A DNA stretch of 64,000 bases from Actinomycetota bacterium (GCA_963169235.1 CAUJCX010000039.1:54234-118233); one strand, 5' to 3'; positions 9,004 to 18,238 are shown, counted from the stretch's first letter. Notes: a model not told the origin generated them from the sequence alone. Numbers and translations are program-made.

Positions 9004-9009
9004 TACCGT
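9004..9009 (+). promoter_or_regulatory. Candidate -10 box TACCGT of the metallophosphoesterase
   Basis: TACCGT gives a leader of about 32 nt that contains the purine-rich GGGAGGGGGT ribosome site before the GTG at 9048. No -35 was recognised. Confidence 0.4.
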
Positions 9010-9047
9010 GTAACGGATCCGCGGGCCGCGACGGGAGGGGGTGGCGC

Positions 9048-9554
9048 GTGCTGATCGGCGTGATCTCCGACACCCACATGCCGGCGCGGGCCCAACGCCT
9101 GCCGGAGGCGTGCACCGCGCTCCTGGCCGGGTGCGACGTGATCGTCCACGCCGGTGACCACTGCGACGCCGCGTCGCTGGTGCGGCTGCGCGCCATCGGC
9201 CCGCCCGTGGTGGCCGTGCACGGCAACGTGGACGGCGACGACCTGCGCCGGGCGCTACCCGAGACGGCCGAGATCGACGCGGGCGGGGTCCGCATCGCCG
9301 TGGTGCACGACGCCGGCCGCCGCGACGGTCGCCACGCGCGCATGCGCCGCCGCTTCCCCGGCGCGCGCGTGGTGGTGTTCGGCCACTCCCACATCCCGCT
9401 GGTCGAACGGGGACCCGGCGACCTGCTGCTGGTCAACCCGGGCAGCCCCACCGACAAGCGGTCGCAAACGTGCCACACGATGGCGCTGATCCGGGTGGAC
9501 GACGGCGCGGTCCGCGCGGAGGTCGTGACGCTGGACGGCCCGCCCGAGGCGTAA
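9048..9554 (+). CDS. YfcE/MJ0936-type metallophosphoesterase
   Basis: A 168-residue cytoplasmic calcineurin-like phosphoesterase of the small YfcE/MJ0936 family. All metal-binding blocks are present: SDTH near residue 8, HAGDH, HGNVDGD, VVHD and GHSH. Family members are Mn2+-dependent phosphodiesterases with broad activity in vitro, and the in vivo substrate is usually unknown. The GTG at 9048 starts directly at the first strand (MLIGVISDTH) and has a strong ribosome site. The rnz start lies 12 bp after the stop, and the rnz -10 box overlaps this stop codon, so rnz may be transcribed both by read-through and by its own promoter. Confidence 0.88.
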   Translation: MLIGVISDTHMPARAQRLPEACTALLAGCDVIVHAGDHCDAASLVRLRAIGPPVVAVHGNVDGDDLRRALPETAEIDAGGVRIAVVHDAGRRDGRHARMRRRFPGARVVVFGHSHIPLVERGPGDLLLVNPGSPTDKRSQTCHTMALIRVDDGAVRAEVVTLDGPPEA

Positions 9555-9557
9555 GCT
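9552..9557 (+). promoter_or_regulatory. -10 box TAAGCT of rnz
   Basis: TAAGCT overlaps the TAA stop of the preceding gene and stands 9 nt before the rnz ATG, at the long end of the leaderless spacing seen elsewhere in the window. Confidence 0.35.
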
Positions 9558-9566
9558 CCCCGGCCG

Positions 9567-10589
9567 ATGGACCTCTGGATCACGTTTCTCGGCACCGCGG
9601 CGTCGGTGCCCAGCCGGGCCCGCGGCACCGCCGCCACCCTGATCGCGCACGGCTCCACCCGGGTGCTGCTGGACTGCGGCGAGGGTACGCAGCGGCAGCT
9701 GTTGCGCAGCGGCGCGGGCCTGGTGGACGTGGACGTGATCCTGCTGACGCACCTGCACGGCGACCACGTGCTGGGCCTGCCGGGGCTGGTGAAGACGTTC
9801 GCGCTGCGCGGCCGCGAGCGGCCCGTGGTCATCGTCGGTCCGGCGGGGCTCAACCGCCTGCTGGGGTGGCTGGGGCCGCTGATGCGCACGGCGTTCGCGG
9901 TGGACGCGCACGAGGCGCAGCCCGGTGAGACCGTGGCGACCCTCGACGGCGGCCACATCGAGACGTTCCAGACCGAGCACGGCGTGCCGTCGCTGGGGTA
10001 CGCGCTGGTGGAGGACGACCGGCCGGGGGAGTTCCGCCCGCAGGCGGCCGCCGCGCTGGGCGTCACGCCGGGCCCGCTGTTCGGGCTGCTCCAGCGGGGC
10101 GAGACCCTCGAGGTGGACGGCCGCACCGTGACGCCGGGCGACGTGATGGGGCCGCCGCGCGCGGGGCGCCGCGTCGTGTTCACCGGCGATACCCAGCCGT
10201 GCGCCCAGACGGTGCTGGCCGCCGCCGGGGCGCAGCTCTTGGTGCACGAGGCCACGTTCCTCGAGGCCGACCGCGAGCGGGCCCGCGAGACCCGCCACGC
10301 CACCGCCGCCGAGGCCGCCCAGGTGGCCGCGCAGGCCGATGTGGCCCTCCTGGCGCTGACGCACATCTCGAGCCGCTACGCCCCCGCCGACGTGCGGGCC
10401 GAGGCGGAGGCGGTGTTCCCGCGCGTGGTCGTGCCGCGCGACTTCGACCAGGTGCACGTGCCGCTGCCGGAGGCCGGGGCCCCGGTGCTGCACCGGGCGG
10501 GCGGTGCGGGGGCCCACGGCGTCCCGATCGCCAGCGAGCCCGACGCGGGCGGTGACGCACCCGACCAGGGCGGCGACGCCGCCACGTAG
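9567..10589 (+). CDS. rnz: Ribonuclease Z
   Basis: The tRNA 3'-processing endonuclease (tRNase Z), a metallo-beta-lactamase-fold enzyme of 340 residues. It shows the zinc motif THLHGDHVLG near residues 61-70, the leading FLGTAASVPSRARG loop, the DCGEGTQRQL segment, the late FTGDTQPC aspartate motif, HEATF, and the final LTHISSRY. A tail of about 30 residues rich in Gly, Ala and Asp extends past the usual end. Many tRNA genes in such genomes lack an encoded CCA, like the tRNA-Arg nearby, and they need this enzyme. The start is the ATG 9 nt after TAAGCT. Confidence 0.94.
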   Translation: MDLWITFLGTAASVPSRARGTAATLIAHGSTRVLLDCGEGTQRQLLRSGAGLVDVDVILLTHLHGDHVLGLPGLVKTFALRGRERPVVIVGPAGLNRLLGWLGPLMRTAFAVDAHEAQPGETVATLDGGHIETFQTEHGVPSLGYALVEDDRPGEFRPQAAAALGVTPGPLFGLLQRGETLEVDGRTVTPGDVMGPPRAGRRVVFTGDTQPCAQTVLAAAGAQLLVHEATFLEADRERARETRHATAAEAAQVAAQADVALLALTHISSRYAPADVRAEAEAVFPRVVVPRDFDQVHVPLPEAGAPVLHRAGGAGAHGVPIASEPDAGGDAPDQGGDAAT

Positions 10590-10683
10590 CCGGCGCACGG
10601 CCGCGGGGGCGCTTTGCCAGATGCTCGCGCGGCCGATACAGGTCCGTGACGGGACCGCGACGCACGTCCGTGAGCATGGCGCC

Positions 10684-12648
10684 ATGACCCGATCCCGCCC
10701 CCGTTCCACGCCGTTCCGGCGCACGCTCACCCGCGTGCGCCGCCACCGCGTCACCAAGCGCGTCGCCGCCGTCCTGGGACGCCTGCGCGTGCTGGCGCCC
10801 CTTGTCGCCGACCGCATCCTGGTGGGCCTGGCCGTGCTGGCCACCGCGCTGCTGGTGACGTTCGCGTCGCTGGTGGGCTCCACCGGCCCGCAGTCGTCCG
10901 GCACGCAGATGCCGTACTCGCAGCTGCAGCAGATGGTGAAACAGCGCCAGGTCGCCTCGGCGACGCTCCTGGACGTCGATCACCGCATGATCGTGACGGG
11001 CCGCGACGGGGCCGTGCACTGGGTGGCGATGCCGTCCAGCCCGACGGCCGGTGACCAGATGGTGCGGGCCCTCAGCGAGCCGGCGGCGACGGCCACCGTC
11101 ACCATCGACGCCCAGAACGGCAAGCAGACCCGCCGCTTCGTGGGCCAGGTGCTGCTGCCCATCCTCATCCTGGTGGCCCTGTTCGCGTTCTTCATGCGCC
11201 TCGGCCAGTCGAGCGACAACGGCGGCCTGGGGGCGTTCTCCCGCTGGAAGGGGGGGAAGGCCAAGCTCGACCCGGCCAAGGCGCCGCGGTTCATCAACTG
11301 CGCCGGCGCCGGCACCGCCGTCACCGAGCTGCGTGAGCTGTGTGAGCTGCTGCGCAACCCCATGAAGTACCGCCGCCTGGGCGCCCGGCCGCCGAAGGGC
11401 GCGCTGCTGGTGGGCCCGCCCGGAACCGGCAAGACGCTGCTGGCGCGGGCCACCGCGACCGAGGCGGGGGCGTCGTTCTACGCGGTCTCGGGCGCCGAGT
11501 TCGTGGAGTCGCTGGTGGGCGTCGGTGCGGCCCGCATCCGCGATCTGTTCGCGAAGGCCCGTGAGAACGCCCCGGCCATCATCTTCATCGACGAGATCGA
11601 CGGCGTCGGCCGCAAGCGCGGCGCGGGCGTCGGCCAGGGCAACGACGAGCGCGAGCAGACGCTCAACCAGCTGCTGGTCGAGATGGACGGCTTCGACGCC
11701 GACGGCGGCCTGATCGTGCTGGCGGCCACCAACCGCCCGGACGTGCTGGATCCGGCCCTCCTGCGGCCGGGACGCTTCGACCGCCAGGTCACCGTGGACG
11801 CGCCCGACCTGCAGGGCCGCGTCGACATCCTCAACCTGTACCTGCGCGGCCGCAACCTGGCCCAGGACGTGGACCTGCCCGAGATCGCCCGCCGCTGCCC
11901 CGGCTTCACGGGCGCCGAGCTCGCCAACGTGTGCAACGAGGCAGCCCTCTTGGCCGCCCGCGCCGGCCGCAGCGCCATGGCCAAGGCCGACCTGGTGGAG
12001 GCCATCGAGCGCACGTGCGGCGGGGCCCGCAACCAGGCCCACGCGCTGTCGCCCGAGGAGCAGCGCACCATCGCGGTGCACGAGGCCGGCCACGCCGTCC
12101 TCGCGGCCTCATGCGGGCACGCCGACGACGTCCACACCGTGTCGATCGTCGCGCGCGGCCGCACGCTGGGCACCGCCACGACCACGCTGCTCGACCGCGA
12201 CCGCACCGTGCTGCGTCGCAGCGACCTCGACCGTCAGCTGATGGTGACATTGGCCGGCGCGGCCGCCGAGACCGTGGCGTTCGGCGAGACGTCCACGGCG
12301 GTCAGCGACGACCTCCACACGGCGACGCAGCTGGCGCGCTCGATGGTGACCACGTACGGCATGTCGGAGCTGGGCCCCGTCACCATCGGTGACCGCAGCG
12401 GCGAGGTGTTCCTGGGGGCCGCGCTGCAGCAGCTCGACTCGGTGGGCAACGTGACCCTCGAGCACACCGACGCCGAGATCCGCCGCATCGTGGAGGAGGC
12501 CTCCGGACGCGCCCAGGCCGTGCTGCGGGCCCACTGGGACGTGCACGGGCGCATCGTCGACGGGCTCCTCAGCAAGGAGACGCTCGACGGGCAGGAGCTC
12601 GCGGAGCTGCTGGCCGACGTGGGCGTGCCGCAGGCGGCCGGGGCGTGA
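10684..12648 (+). CDS. Divergent FtsH-family membrane AAA+ zinc protease
   Basis: A 654-residue FtsH paralogue. A basic N-terminus is followed by membrane helix 1 (about residues 42-62), a short extracytoplasmic FtsH-ext domain, and helix 2 (about 158-176). The AAA+ module has Walker A GPPGTGKT near 244-251, Walker [12 protein letters not shown], and the [23 protein letters not shown]. The zinc protease domain has HEAGH at about 466-470 and the third-ligand region [11 protein letters not shown]. The pore-loop and pre-Walker segments depart from the usual consensus ([24 protein letters not shown]), which suggests a specialised paralogue rather than the housekeeping FtsH. Its stop overlaps the next gene's GTG by 4 nt. 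An in-frame ATG at 10621 would add 21 residues, but the basic segment from 10684 suits the start better. Confidence 0.88.
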   Translation: MTRSRPRSTPFRRTLTRVRRHRVTKRVAAVLGRLRVLAPLVADRILVGLAVLATALLVTFASLVGSTGPQSSGTQMPYSQLQQMVKQRQVASATLLDVDHRMIVTGRDGAVHWVAMPSSPTAGDQMVRALSEPAATATVTIDAQNGKQTRRFVGQVLLPILILVALFAFFMRLGQSSDNGGLGAFSRWKGGKAKLDPAKAPRFINCAGAGTAVTELRELCELLRNPMKYRRLGARPPKGALLVGPPGTGKTLLARATATEAGASFYAVSGAEFVESLVGVGAARIRDLFAKARENAPAIIFIDEIDGVGRKRGAGVGQGNDEREQTLNQLLVEMDGFDADGGLIVLAATNRPDVLDPALLRPGRFDRQVTVDAPDLQGRVDILNLYLRGRNLAQDVDLPEIARRCPGFTGAELANVCNEAALLAARAGRSAMAKADLVEAIERTCGGARNQAHALSPEEQRTIAVHEAGHAVLAASCGHADDVHTVSIVARGRTLGTATTTLLDRDRTVLRRSDLDRQLMVTLAGAAAETVAFGETSTAVSDDLHTATQLARSMVTTYGMSELGPVTIGDRSGEVFLGAALQQLDSVGNVTLEHTDAEIRRIVEEASGRAQAVLRAHWDVHGRIVDGLLSKETLDGQELAELLADVGVPQAAGA

Positions 12649-15600
12649 GGCGCCGCACCGTCGCGCTGGTCGCCGCGCTGGGCGTGGCGGCGGTGGTGGG
12701 GTCGTCGCTGGCCCAGTCGGGGCCGACGGCGCCCGCCGGGCCGCCGTGGGCCACCCGCCCGCAGGAGGTGCCGTCCGGCAGCACGGTGGTGCCGTTCGGC
12801 ATCCAGCGCGACGGCAGCCAGGCCACGTGGTGGGCGCTGGCCCGCAGCGGGCAGGGCGCGGACGAGCGCCTGGCGTTCGTCACGCGCCGGGGACCGTCCG
12901 CCTGGAGCCGGTCGGACGCCGCCGACGCGCTGCCCGCCGCCGTCGGCGCCATGGTGCCCGTGGGCACGGTGCGGGACGCCTCCGGGGTGCTCACCGGGGC
13001 CCCGCAGCACGCGGCCGAGATGGCCCCCAACGGCTTCGCCGCGGCGCTCGTCGCGTCGCCGGCGGCGCCCGGGGCGGACGCCCGCCTGCTGGTGCGCCCC
13101 GGCAACGGTGCGTTCGCTCCGGCCCCGCCCGCGCCCCTCGCCGACGGTGAGCTCATGGTGCCCGGCGCGACGACGGCCGACGCCCGCGCCCTCCTGGCCG
13201 TCACGGCCCAGCAGGGCGGCGCCGACGGCACCGTGTTCGTCGCGCCCACCACTCAGAAGGGCCTCGGGCGGGCCGTCATGCGCCTGCGCGGCGGCACGTG
13301 GACCCGCGAGCCGCTGGCGGAGGACGCCGGAGAGCTCTACCCCGTCGGGCTGGCGGCCACGTCGCCCGGCAACGCCTGGCTGCTGGCCCGCACGGGGCCC
13401 GGCGCGACGTCTGCGCCCGTCGTCCTGCGCCGGGTGGAGGACGCCGGCGGCGCCTCGTGGCGCCCCGTGGCGATGGGCGACGCGCTGCTCGATCCCGCCG
13501 GGAAGCGCCCCGACGGCGTCGCCGGCGTGGCCGTGTCGGCGCCCCCGGCGGACCCGCTGACCGTGACGGACGACGCGGTGTGGGTGGACGTGCGCGTGCA
13601 GGTGGGAGGGGAGTGGAAGGACGTGTCCACCCGGCTCACCGCCGCCGCCGCCCCCGGTGTGTCGGGGCGCTGGTGCGACGTCACCGTGACCCGCGGCCAG
13701 TACGACCCCGGGGCCCCCCTGTGCGCCCACCCTCTGGGCTTCGACCTGCCCACGGGCGGCCGCGGCTACCGCTCGGTGGCGTTCCCCGCCGCCCCCGGGC
13801 GCCCGCTGGGCGGCCGCGTGATCAGCGCGGCGGTGCCGTCCGACACGCCCGCCGGGCCGCGCCGCGACCTCAGCGCGGGCGGCGGCTTCATCGCGCTCGA
13901 CGGCGACGCGTTCGTCGCCCGCAACGGCATCGGCGAGGCCGGCGACACGCCCACGCAGGCCATCGCCGCCGACCCCGGTGGCGCCGTGGTGACCGGCGGG
14001 CGCACGGTGGTGGGCGCGTTCGGGCCCGCCCCGGACCCCGTCGCCGCCCGCCCGCCCGCGCCCAGCGACTACTTCGACACCATCCTCGACGCGAGCCCGT
14101 CGCCGGACGGGGACGGCCGTCTGCTGGTGGTCACGCGCGGTGGCGCGGCCAGCCTCTACACGCCCGGGCAGGGATGGGCCCTCGCCAACGACCCCCCGCT
14201 GCCGACCGACGGTGCCAGCGGCACGTACGGCGTCACGCGCACCGTGGACTGGGTGTCACCCGACCGCGTCCTGACCGCCGCGAACGGCGGCCGCATCGTG
14301 CTGTCGTCGAAGGGGCCCACGCCGTGCTGCGACCCCAATGCGCCGGCGACGACGGTGCCCGCGAACCCCGCCCCGGCCCCCGCGCTGGCGCCCCCCGGGG
14401 CCGTCCCGGCGTGGCAGGACATCGCCGGGGGCCGCCAGCTGTCGCTGGGCGACGACGTGGTGCTCACCGACAGCGCGTGCGCGCCCGGTGGGGGAGGGCT
14501 CGACTGCACGGTGGTCGGCCTGAACGGCGTCATCGTGCGCATCCGGGGCGACCAGGCGACGGTCACCCGGCCGGTGCTTCCCGCGGCCGCCGCGCGCACC
14601 GACATCCGCAGCGTCGCGTACGTCGCCGGCCGCCCCGTGGTGGCCACGACGGCCGGCCTGTTCCGCGAACGCGCGGACGGCACCTGGGCTCGCGACGAGA
14701 AGCTCGGCGCCCTGATGGCCCGCGCGGGGGCGGGGACGCGGGTGGACCGCGTCGCCGCGCTGGCGGACGGGGGCGTGGTGGCCGACGGCCGCTGGGCGTC
14801 GGACGACGGCACCACGTGGCGCGCGTCCGCGGCGCCGCTCGACCGTCACATCACGGCCCTCGCCGCGTACCGCGACGCGTCCGGCGCCGTGCGGGCCCTG
14901 GCCGTGGCCGGACCGACCGCCATCCCCGATCCCCCCGTGCTCAACCCCGCCGACCCGAACCAGCGCACCGACCCCACGCCCGACGACGGCGTGCTGATGC
15001 GCGAGACCGCCGACGGCTGGGTGGACGTCGAGAACTCGGCGTTCCCGGACTCGCCGGGGGCCGATCAGCCGCAGTCGCCGGGCGGCTACCGGGCGCTGGC
15101 GGTGGACGCCGCGGGTACCGGCTGGGCGCTGGGAGGGCGGGCCATGCCCACCGATTTCGACGACTACGACGGCAACCCGGGAAACACCGCCACGTGGCTC
15201 GTGAAGGGCGCGCTCGGCGCGTTCACCGGGCCGGACGCCACCCAGCGCGATCCCGGCCTGGCCGACCCCGACACGGCGGTGCCGGGGCCGCTGCCCGCCG
15301 GCGTCAGGCGCCCGGGACGCACCCCCGCGTACGGCGCGACGCAGTACGGCGCACCGTCGCCGGGTGCCGGCGGAGCCCCCGCGCAGGCGCCGCCCCAGTC
15401 CACCCCCGACGTGCCCGAGGGGGCCGTGCGCCTGGCGTTCGGCGGCCACCCCGTGTGCGTCGACGACTGCGAGGGACAGGCCGGTCAGGGCCTCACGTCG
15501 GACACCCGCATCGCCGCAGCGACGGCGCGGTTGCGCCAGCTCAGCGGCACGCCGGCCGCGCCGGCCGCCCTGGTGGTGGGAGGGGGGCGCAGCGCGGTGG

Positions 15601-17537
15601 GCGGCGCGCCGCTGACCGCGCCGGGGGCCCGCCGCTACCGCGCCCTGCTGGACGGCGCCGGCGTGCCGGCCGTGACCACGGCCGGGGCCGGGGACCTGAC
15701 GGCGCGCTCGGCGCCCGCGTTCGCGTCCGCCTTCGCCGATGCCCCCGCACCGATGGGCGACGGGCCCGCGCTACCGGGGACCACGCCCGTGACCGACCCG
15801 GCGCCGCCGGAGCCCGCCGCCGGCATGCCCCGCACCATGTTCGCGTTCGATGTGGCCCAGCGCGGCCGGAAGGTGCGCGTGCTGGTGATCGACAACGCGG
15901 CCGGCGCGCTGCGCGGGGGCCCGTCCGGGGCGCAGGCGAAGTGGATCACCGCGTCCCTCGCCCGGGCGGCCGCCCAGGGCATCCCGGTGATCGCCGTGGG
16001 CACCGCCCCCCTGGACGACTCGGGCGGCGCGACCCCCGCCACGGACGCCGACTTCGAGGCGAAGCTGCTGGGCGCCGGCGCGTCGGCGTACATGGCGCTG
16101 GGAGGCGGGGACGACCCGCAGAAGCCCGACTTCGGCGGCAGCATCGAGGCGTCGGGCGTGGGCATCGGCAACAACCGCGCGCTCCTGGTGCTGCAGTCGT
16201 CGACGCTGGGGTACGCGGCGGCGCCGTCCATGCTGCCCGCGCCCAACGAGGACGACCCCGCGCCGTCGTCGCTGGCCAGCCGCGTGTTCGGCCCCGCGCT
16301 GATGATGCTGGACGTGCGGGTCGACAAACGCGACCCGGCCACCAACGTCGCGCCGGTGGTGCCGAACGCCGAGCCGCTGGTGTCCAACCTCACGGTCGAG
16401 TCGGAGACGACGGTCGAGCGGGGCATGGTGTCGTACGCGATCGCCAACGGGCGGGACACCTCCCAGGCGCGGTTCCGGCGCCGCGCCACCACGGGCCCGG
16501 CCGCCGTGTGGAGCGCCGCGCGCCAGTGGTCGCTTCCCGTCGGCCCCTGCCCGTTGTGCATGCCGCCGTACGGCACCAACATCCGCTACACGTCGTCCGA
16601 CCCGTCCATCGGCATGTTCGTGCGCCTCGCCGCCGGCGGTGCGGCCGAGCCCAGGGTGGCGATGGAGGGCGGCAAGCCGGTGGAGGACACGACGTCGCCG
16701 CTGTTCTGCCCCATCAAGGAGGGCAGCACGGTCGTCACCATCAGCGCGGGCGGCTGGACCGCCCGCCGGCGCATCGACGTGCGCCCGCCGACGCCGATGC
16801 CGGCCACGCCTGCCGCCACGCCCGCCGCCGCACCCGCGGCCGCCCCGGCCGCCGCACCGGGCCGCCGCCCGGCCACGGCGAAGCCGAAGCCCACGCCCAA
16901 GCGCAAGGAGACGGCCGCGCCGTGCGGTTTCGACGTGCCCGTCGCCGCGCCCGCGGCCCCCGAGCCCGCACCCGCGCAGCCGGCCCCCGCACCGGCCCCC
17001 GCGGTGCCGAAGGCCCCCACCGCTGCGCCCGCGCACCCCGCGCCCGCCAAGGCCCCGCCGCCGCCGGCGCCGCACCCGCAGCCCCACCCGGCTCCCCAGG
17101 CGCACCCCACGCCGGCCCCGGCCCCTCACGCGCCGGCACCGGCGCCCAGCCCGCCGCCCGCCGACCCCGGGCCGGGGATGGTGATCGCGAAGCCGGCGCC
17201 GACGCCGCCACCCGCGACGCCCACCCCGCACCCGGCGCCGGCGCCCGCTCCGGCTCCGTCCCCGTCACCGTCCGCGCAGGTGTCGCAGGCGCCCAGCCCC
17301 TCCCCGCAGGTGCAGGGGCAGGGGGCCGTGGCGCAGCGCCGCGAGCAGGCGGGCGAGGCGGCGTACGAAGCGCGCCACAGCGCCGTGGCGTACACGCCGC
17401 CGGCCCGCGATCCGGCGTGGCTGGCGGCCGGCACCGGTACCGCGCTGATGGTGGCCGCGGCCGGCTGGCACCTGGGCCGCCGCCGCCGCGCGGCCGCGTC
17501 CCCGGCGTGGGCGCAGGTGCGCGACGACCGTCCCTGA
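12645..17537 (+). CDS. Giant membrane-anchored secreted protein, function unknown
   Basis: A 1630-residue protein I cannot assign to a known function. It begins with a signal peptide (about residues 1-24). The first 760 residues or so are Trp- and Gly-rich beta repeats of the kind seen in propeller or sialidase-like folds. Residues about 925-1205 resemble a degenerate calcineurin-like phosphoesterase (LVVGGGRSAVGGAP, KWITASLARAAAQGIPVIAVG), with the expected metal-binding His/Asp largely missing. Cys pairs occur in GPCPLCMPPYG and SPLFCPIKEG. A Pro/Ala-rich linker (about 1380-1562) leads to one membrane helix (about 1592-1611) and a short basic tail. The linker resembles a wall-spanning stalk. 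Coupling to the FtsH gene (GTGA overlap) suggests a shared task. It could be an envelope protein or a pseudoenzyme. Confidence 0.8.
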   Translation: MRRRTVALVAALGVAAVVGSSLAQSGPTAPAGPPWATRPQEVPSGSTVVPFGIQRDGSQATWWALARSGQGADERLAFVTRRGPSAWSRSDAADALPAAVGAMVPVGTVRDASGVLTGAPQHAAEMAPNGFAAALVASPAAPGADARLLVRPGNGAFAPAPPAPLADGELMVPGATTADARALLAVTAQQGGADGTVFVAPTTQKGLGRAVMRLRGGTWTREPLAEDAGELYPVGLAATSPGNAWLLARTGPGATSAPVVLRRVEDAGGASWRPVAMGDALLDPAGKRPDGVAGVAVSAPPADPLTVTDDAVWVDVRVQVGGEWKDVSTRLTAAAAPGVSGRWCDVTVTRGQYDPGAPLCAHPLGFDLPTGGRGYRSVAFPAAPGRPLGGRVISAAVPSDTPAGPRRDLSAGGGFIALDGDAFVARNGIGEAGDTPTQAIAADPGGAVVTGGRTVVGAFGPAPDPVAARPPAPSDYFDTILDASPSPDGDGRLLVVTRGGAASLYTPGQGWALANDPPLPTDGASGTYGVTRTVDWVSPDRVLTAANGGRIVLSSKGPTPCCDPNAPATTVPANPAPAPALAPPGAVPAWQDIAGGRQLSLGDDVVLTDSACAPGGGGLDCTVVGLNGVIVRIRGDQATVTRPVLPAAAARTDIRSVAYVAGRPVVATTAGLFRERADGTWARDEKLGALMARAGAGTRVDRVAALADGGVVADGRWASDDGTTWRASAAPLDRHITALAAYRDASGAVRALAVAGPTAIPDPPVLNPADPNQRTDPTPDDGVLMRETADGWVDVENSAFPDSPGADQPQSPGGYRALAVDAAGTGWALGGRAMPTDFDDYDGNPGNTATWLVKGALGAFTGPDATQRDPGLADPDTAVPGPLPAGVRRPGRTPAYGATQYGAPSPGAGGAPAQAPPQSTPDVPEGAVRLAFGGHPVCVDDCEGQAGQGLTSDTRIAAATARLRQLSGTPAAPAALVVGGGRSAVGGAPLTAPGARRYRALLDGAGVPAVTTAGAGDLTARSAPAFASAFADAPAPMGDGPALPGTTPVTDPAPPEPAAGMPRTMFAFDVAQRGRKVRVLVIDNAAGALRGGPSGAQAKWITASLARAAAQGIPVIAVGTAPLDDSGGATPATDADFEAKLLGAGASAYMALGGGDDPQKPDFGGSIEASGVGIGNNRALLVLQSSTLGYAAAPSMLPAPNEDDPAPSSLASRVFGPALMMLDVRVDKRDPATNVAPVVPNAEPLVSNLTVESETTVERGMVSYAIANGRDTSQARFRRRATTGPAAVWSAARQWSLPVGPCPLCMPPYGTNIRYTSSDPSIGMFVRLAAGGAAEPRVAMEGGKPVEDTTSPLFCPIKEGSTVVTISAGGWTARRRIDVRPPTPMPATPAATPAAAPAAAPAAAPGRRPATAKPKPTPKRKETAAPCGFDVPVAAPAAPEPAPAQPAPAPAPAVPKAPTAAPAHPAPAKAPPPPAPHPQPHPAPQAHPTPAPAPHAPAPAPSPPPADPGPGMVIAKPAPTPPPATPTPHPAPAPAPAPSPSPSAQVSQAPSPSPQVQGQGAVAQRREQAGEAAYEARHSAVAYTPPARDPAWLAAGTGTALMVAAAGWHLGRRRRAAASPAWAQVRDDRP

Positions 17538-17566
17538 CGGGCACGGCTCCGTCTGACCTCGGCTGC

Positions 17567-17572
17567 TAGCGT
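17567..17572 (+). promoter_or_regulatory. -10 box TAGCGT of the pyr operon
   Basis: TAGCGT places the transcript start near 17579, just before the PyrR-binding hairpin, so the whole hairpin would be in the 5' leader. No clear -35. Confidence 0.5.
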
Positions 17573-17596
17573 CCCTGTCGAAGCAGCACCGACCGG

Positions 17597-17628
17597 CCTT
17601 TAAGTCCGGGCCCGTGAGCCCGGGAAGG
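17597..17628 (+). promoter_or_regulatory. PyrR-binding RNA hairpin (translational control of pyr operon)
   Basis: CCTT (17597-17600) pairs with AAGG (17625-17628). After an internal loop TAAGT, CCGGGC (17606-17611) pairs with GCCCGG (17618-17623), closing on a CCGTGA loop. The purine bulge and the CCGTGA/CCGAGA-type loop are the signature of PyrR-binding loops, and the same CCTTTAAG...GAAGGAG layout precedes pyrR in other Actinobacteria. The 3' strand contains the AAGGAG ribosome site of a short leader ORF, so UMP-bound PyrR should stabilise the hairpin and block translation. No terminator follows, so control by translation rather than attenuation is inferred. Confidence 0.8.
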
Positions 17629-17639
17629 AGCGGACACGC

Positions 17640-17687
17640 ATGCCGTACCCCGCCGCGCGCGCCCCCCTCGGGGAGCCGTCGCCGTGA
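17640..17687 (+). CDS. Pyr operon leader peptide (15 codons)
   Basis: An ATG 9 nt after the hairpin-held AAGGAG opens a frame for MPYPAARAPLGEPSP whose TGA overlaps the pyrR GTG (GTGA, 4 nt). pyrR itself has no good ribosome site of its own. The arrangement therefore suggests that ribosomes load at the PyrR-controlled site, translate the leader peptide and re-initiate on pyrR. The peptide is Pro/Ala-rich and need not have a function. It is supported only by position and overlap. Confidence 0.5.
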   Translation: MPYPAARAPLGEPSP

Positions 17688-18238
17688 GCGCCGCCGGGCG
17701 CGTCCTGATGGACGACGACCAGGTGCGGCGCACCATCGCCCGCATGGCCCACGAGATCGTGGAGCGCCACGCCGACCCGCGGGCCGTGACGCTGGTGGGC
17801 ATCCACCGCCGCGGCGTGCCGCTGGCGGCCCGCCTGGCGCGGGACATCGCCGAGTTCGCGGGCACCGCGCCCGACATGGGCACGCTGGACATCGCGCTGT
17901 ACCGCGACGACGTCGGCACCGGGGTCCCGGTGCTGGGCGAGACGGACGTGCCGTTCGACGTGTCCGCCCGCCCGGTGATCCTGGTGGACGACGTGCTGTA
18001 CACGGGACGCACCGTGCGGGCCGCCATCGACGCCCTGTTCGACTTCGGCCGGCCGCCGCAGGTGCAGCTGGCCGTCCTGATCGACCGGGGCCACCGCGAG
18101 CTGCCCATCCGCCCCGACCACGTCGGCAAGAACCTGCCCACCGCGCGCCACGAGCGGGTGTACGTGCACCTCACCGAGGTGGACGGCGCCGACGAGGTCG
18201 TGCTCGCCGAGTCCGGCCCGGCCAAAGGAACCGCATGA
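17684..18238 (+). CDS. pyrR: PyrR bifunctional regulator / uracil phosphoribosyltransferase
   Basis: A 184-residue PRPP-fold protein that binds pyr leader RNA in response to UMP and also has weak uracil phosphoribosyltransferase activity. The PRPP loop VILVDDVLYTGRTVRAA (about residues 98-114) is intact. The RNA-binding basic elements GIHRRGVPLA and DRGHRELPIRPDHVGKNLP are typical of PyrR. It heads the operon and its stop overlaps the pyrB ATG (ATGA). GTG 17684 begins just before the first helix (DDDQVRRTIARMAHEI). Its target hairpin lies 56 bp upstream, so the operon is autoregulated. Confidence 0.95.
   Translation: MSAAGRVLMDDDQVRRTIARMAHEIVERHADPRAVTLVGIHRRGVPLAARLARDIAEFAGTAPDMGTLDIALYRDDVGTGVPVLGETDVPFDVSARPVILVDDVLYTGRTVRAAIDALFDFGRPPQVQLAVLIDRGHRELPIRPDHVGKNLPTARHERVYVHLTEVDGADEVVLAESGPAKGTA

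Noticed and set aside
10621..10640. Sigma-28 promoter before the FtsH gene (GCCGATAC)
   Set aside because: No TCAA or similar lies 15-16 nt upstream; a chance match to the -10 alone.
13298..17569. A 1423-codon plus-strand open frame overlapping the giant protein gene
   Set aside because: Arg/Gly/Ala-rich translation typical of an out-of-phase frame in GC-rich DNA. The 12645 frame has a signal peptide, membrane anchor and sensible composition.
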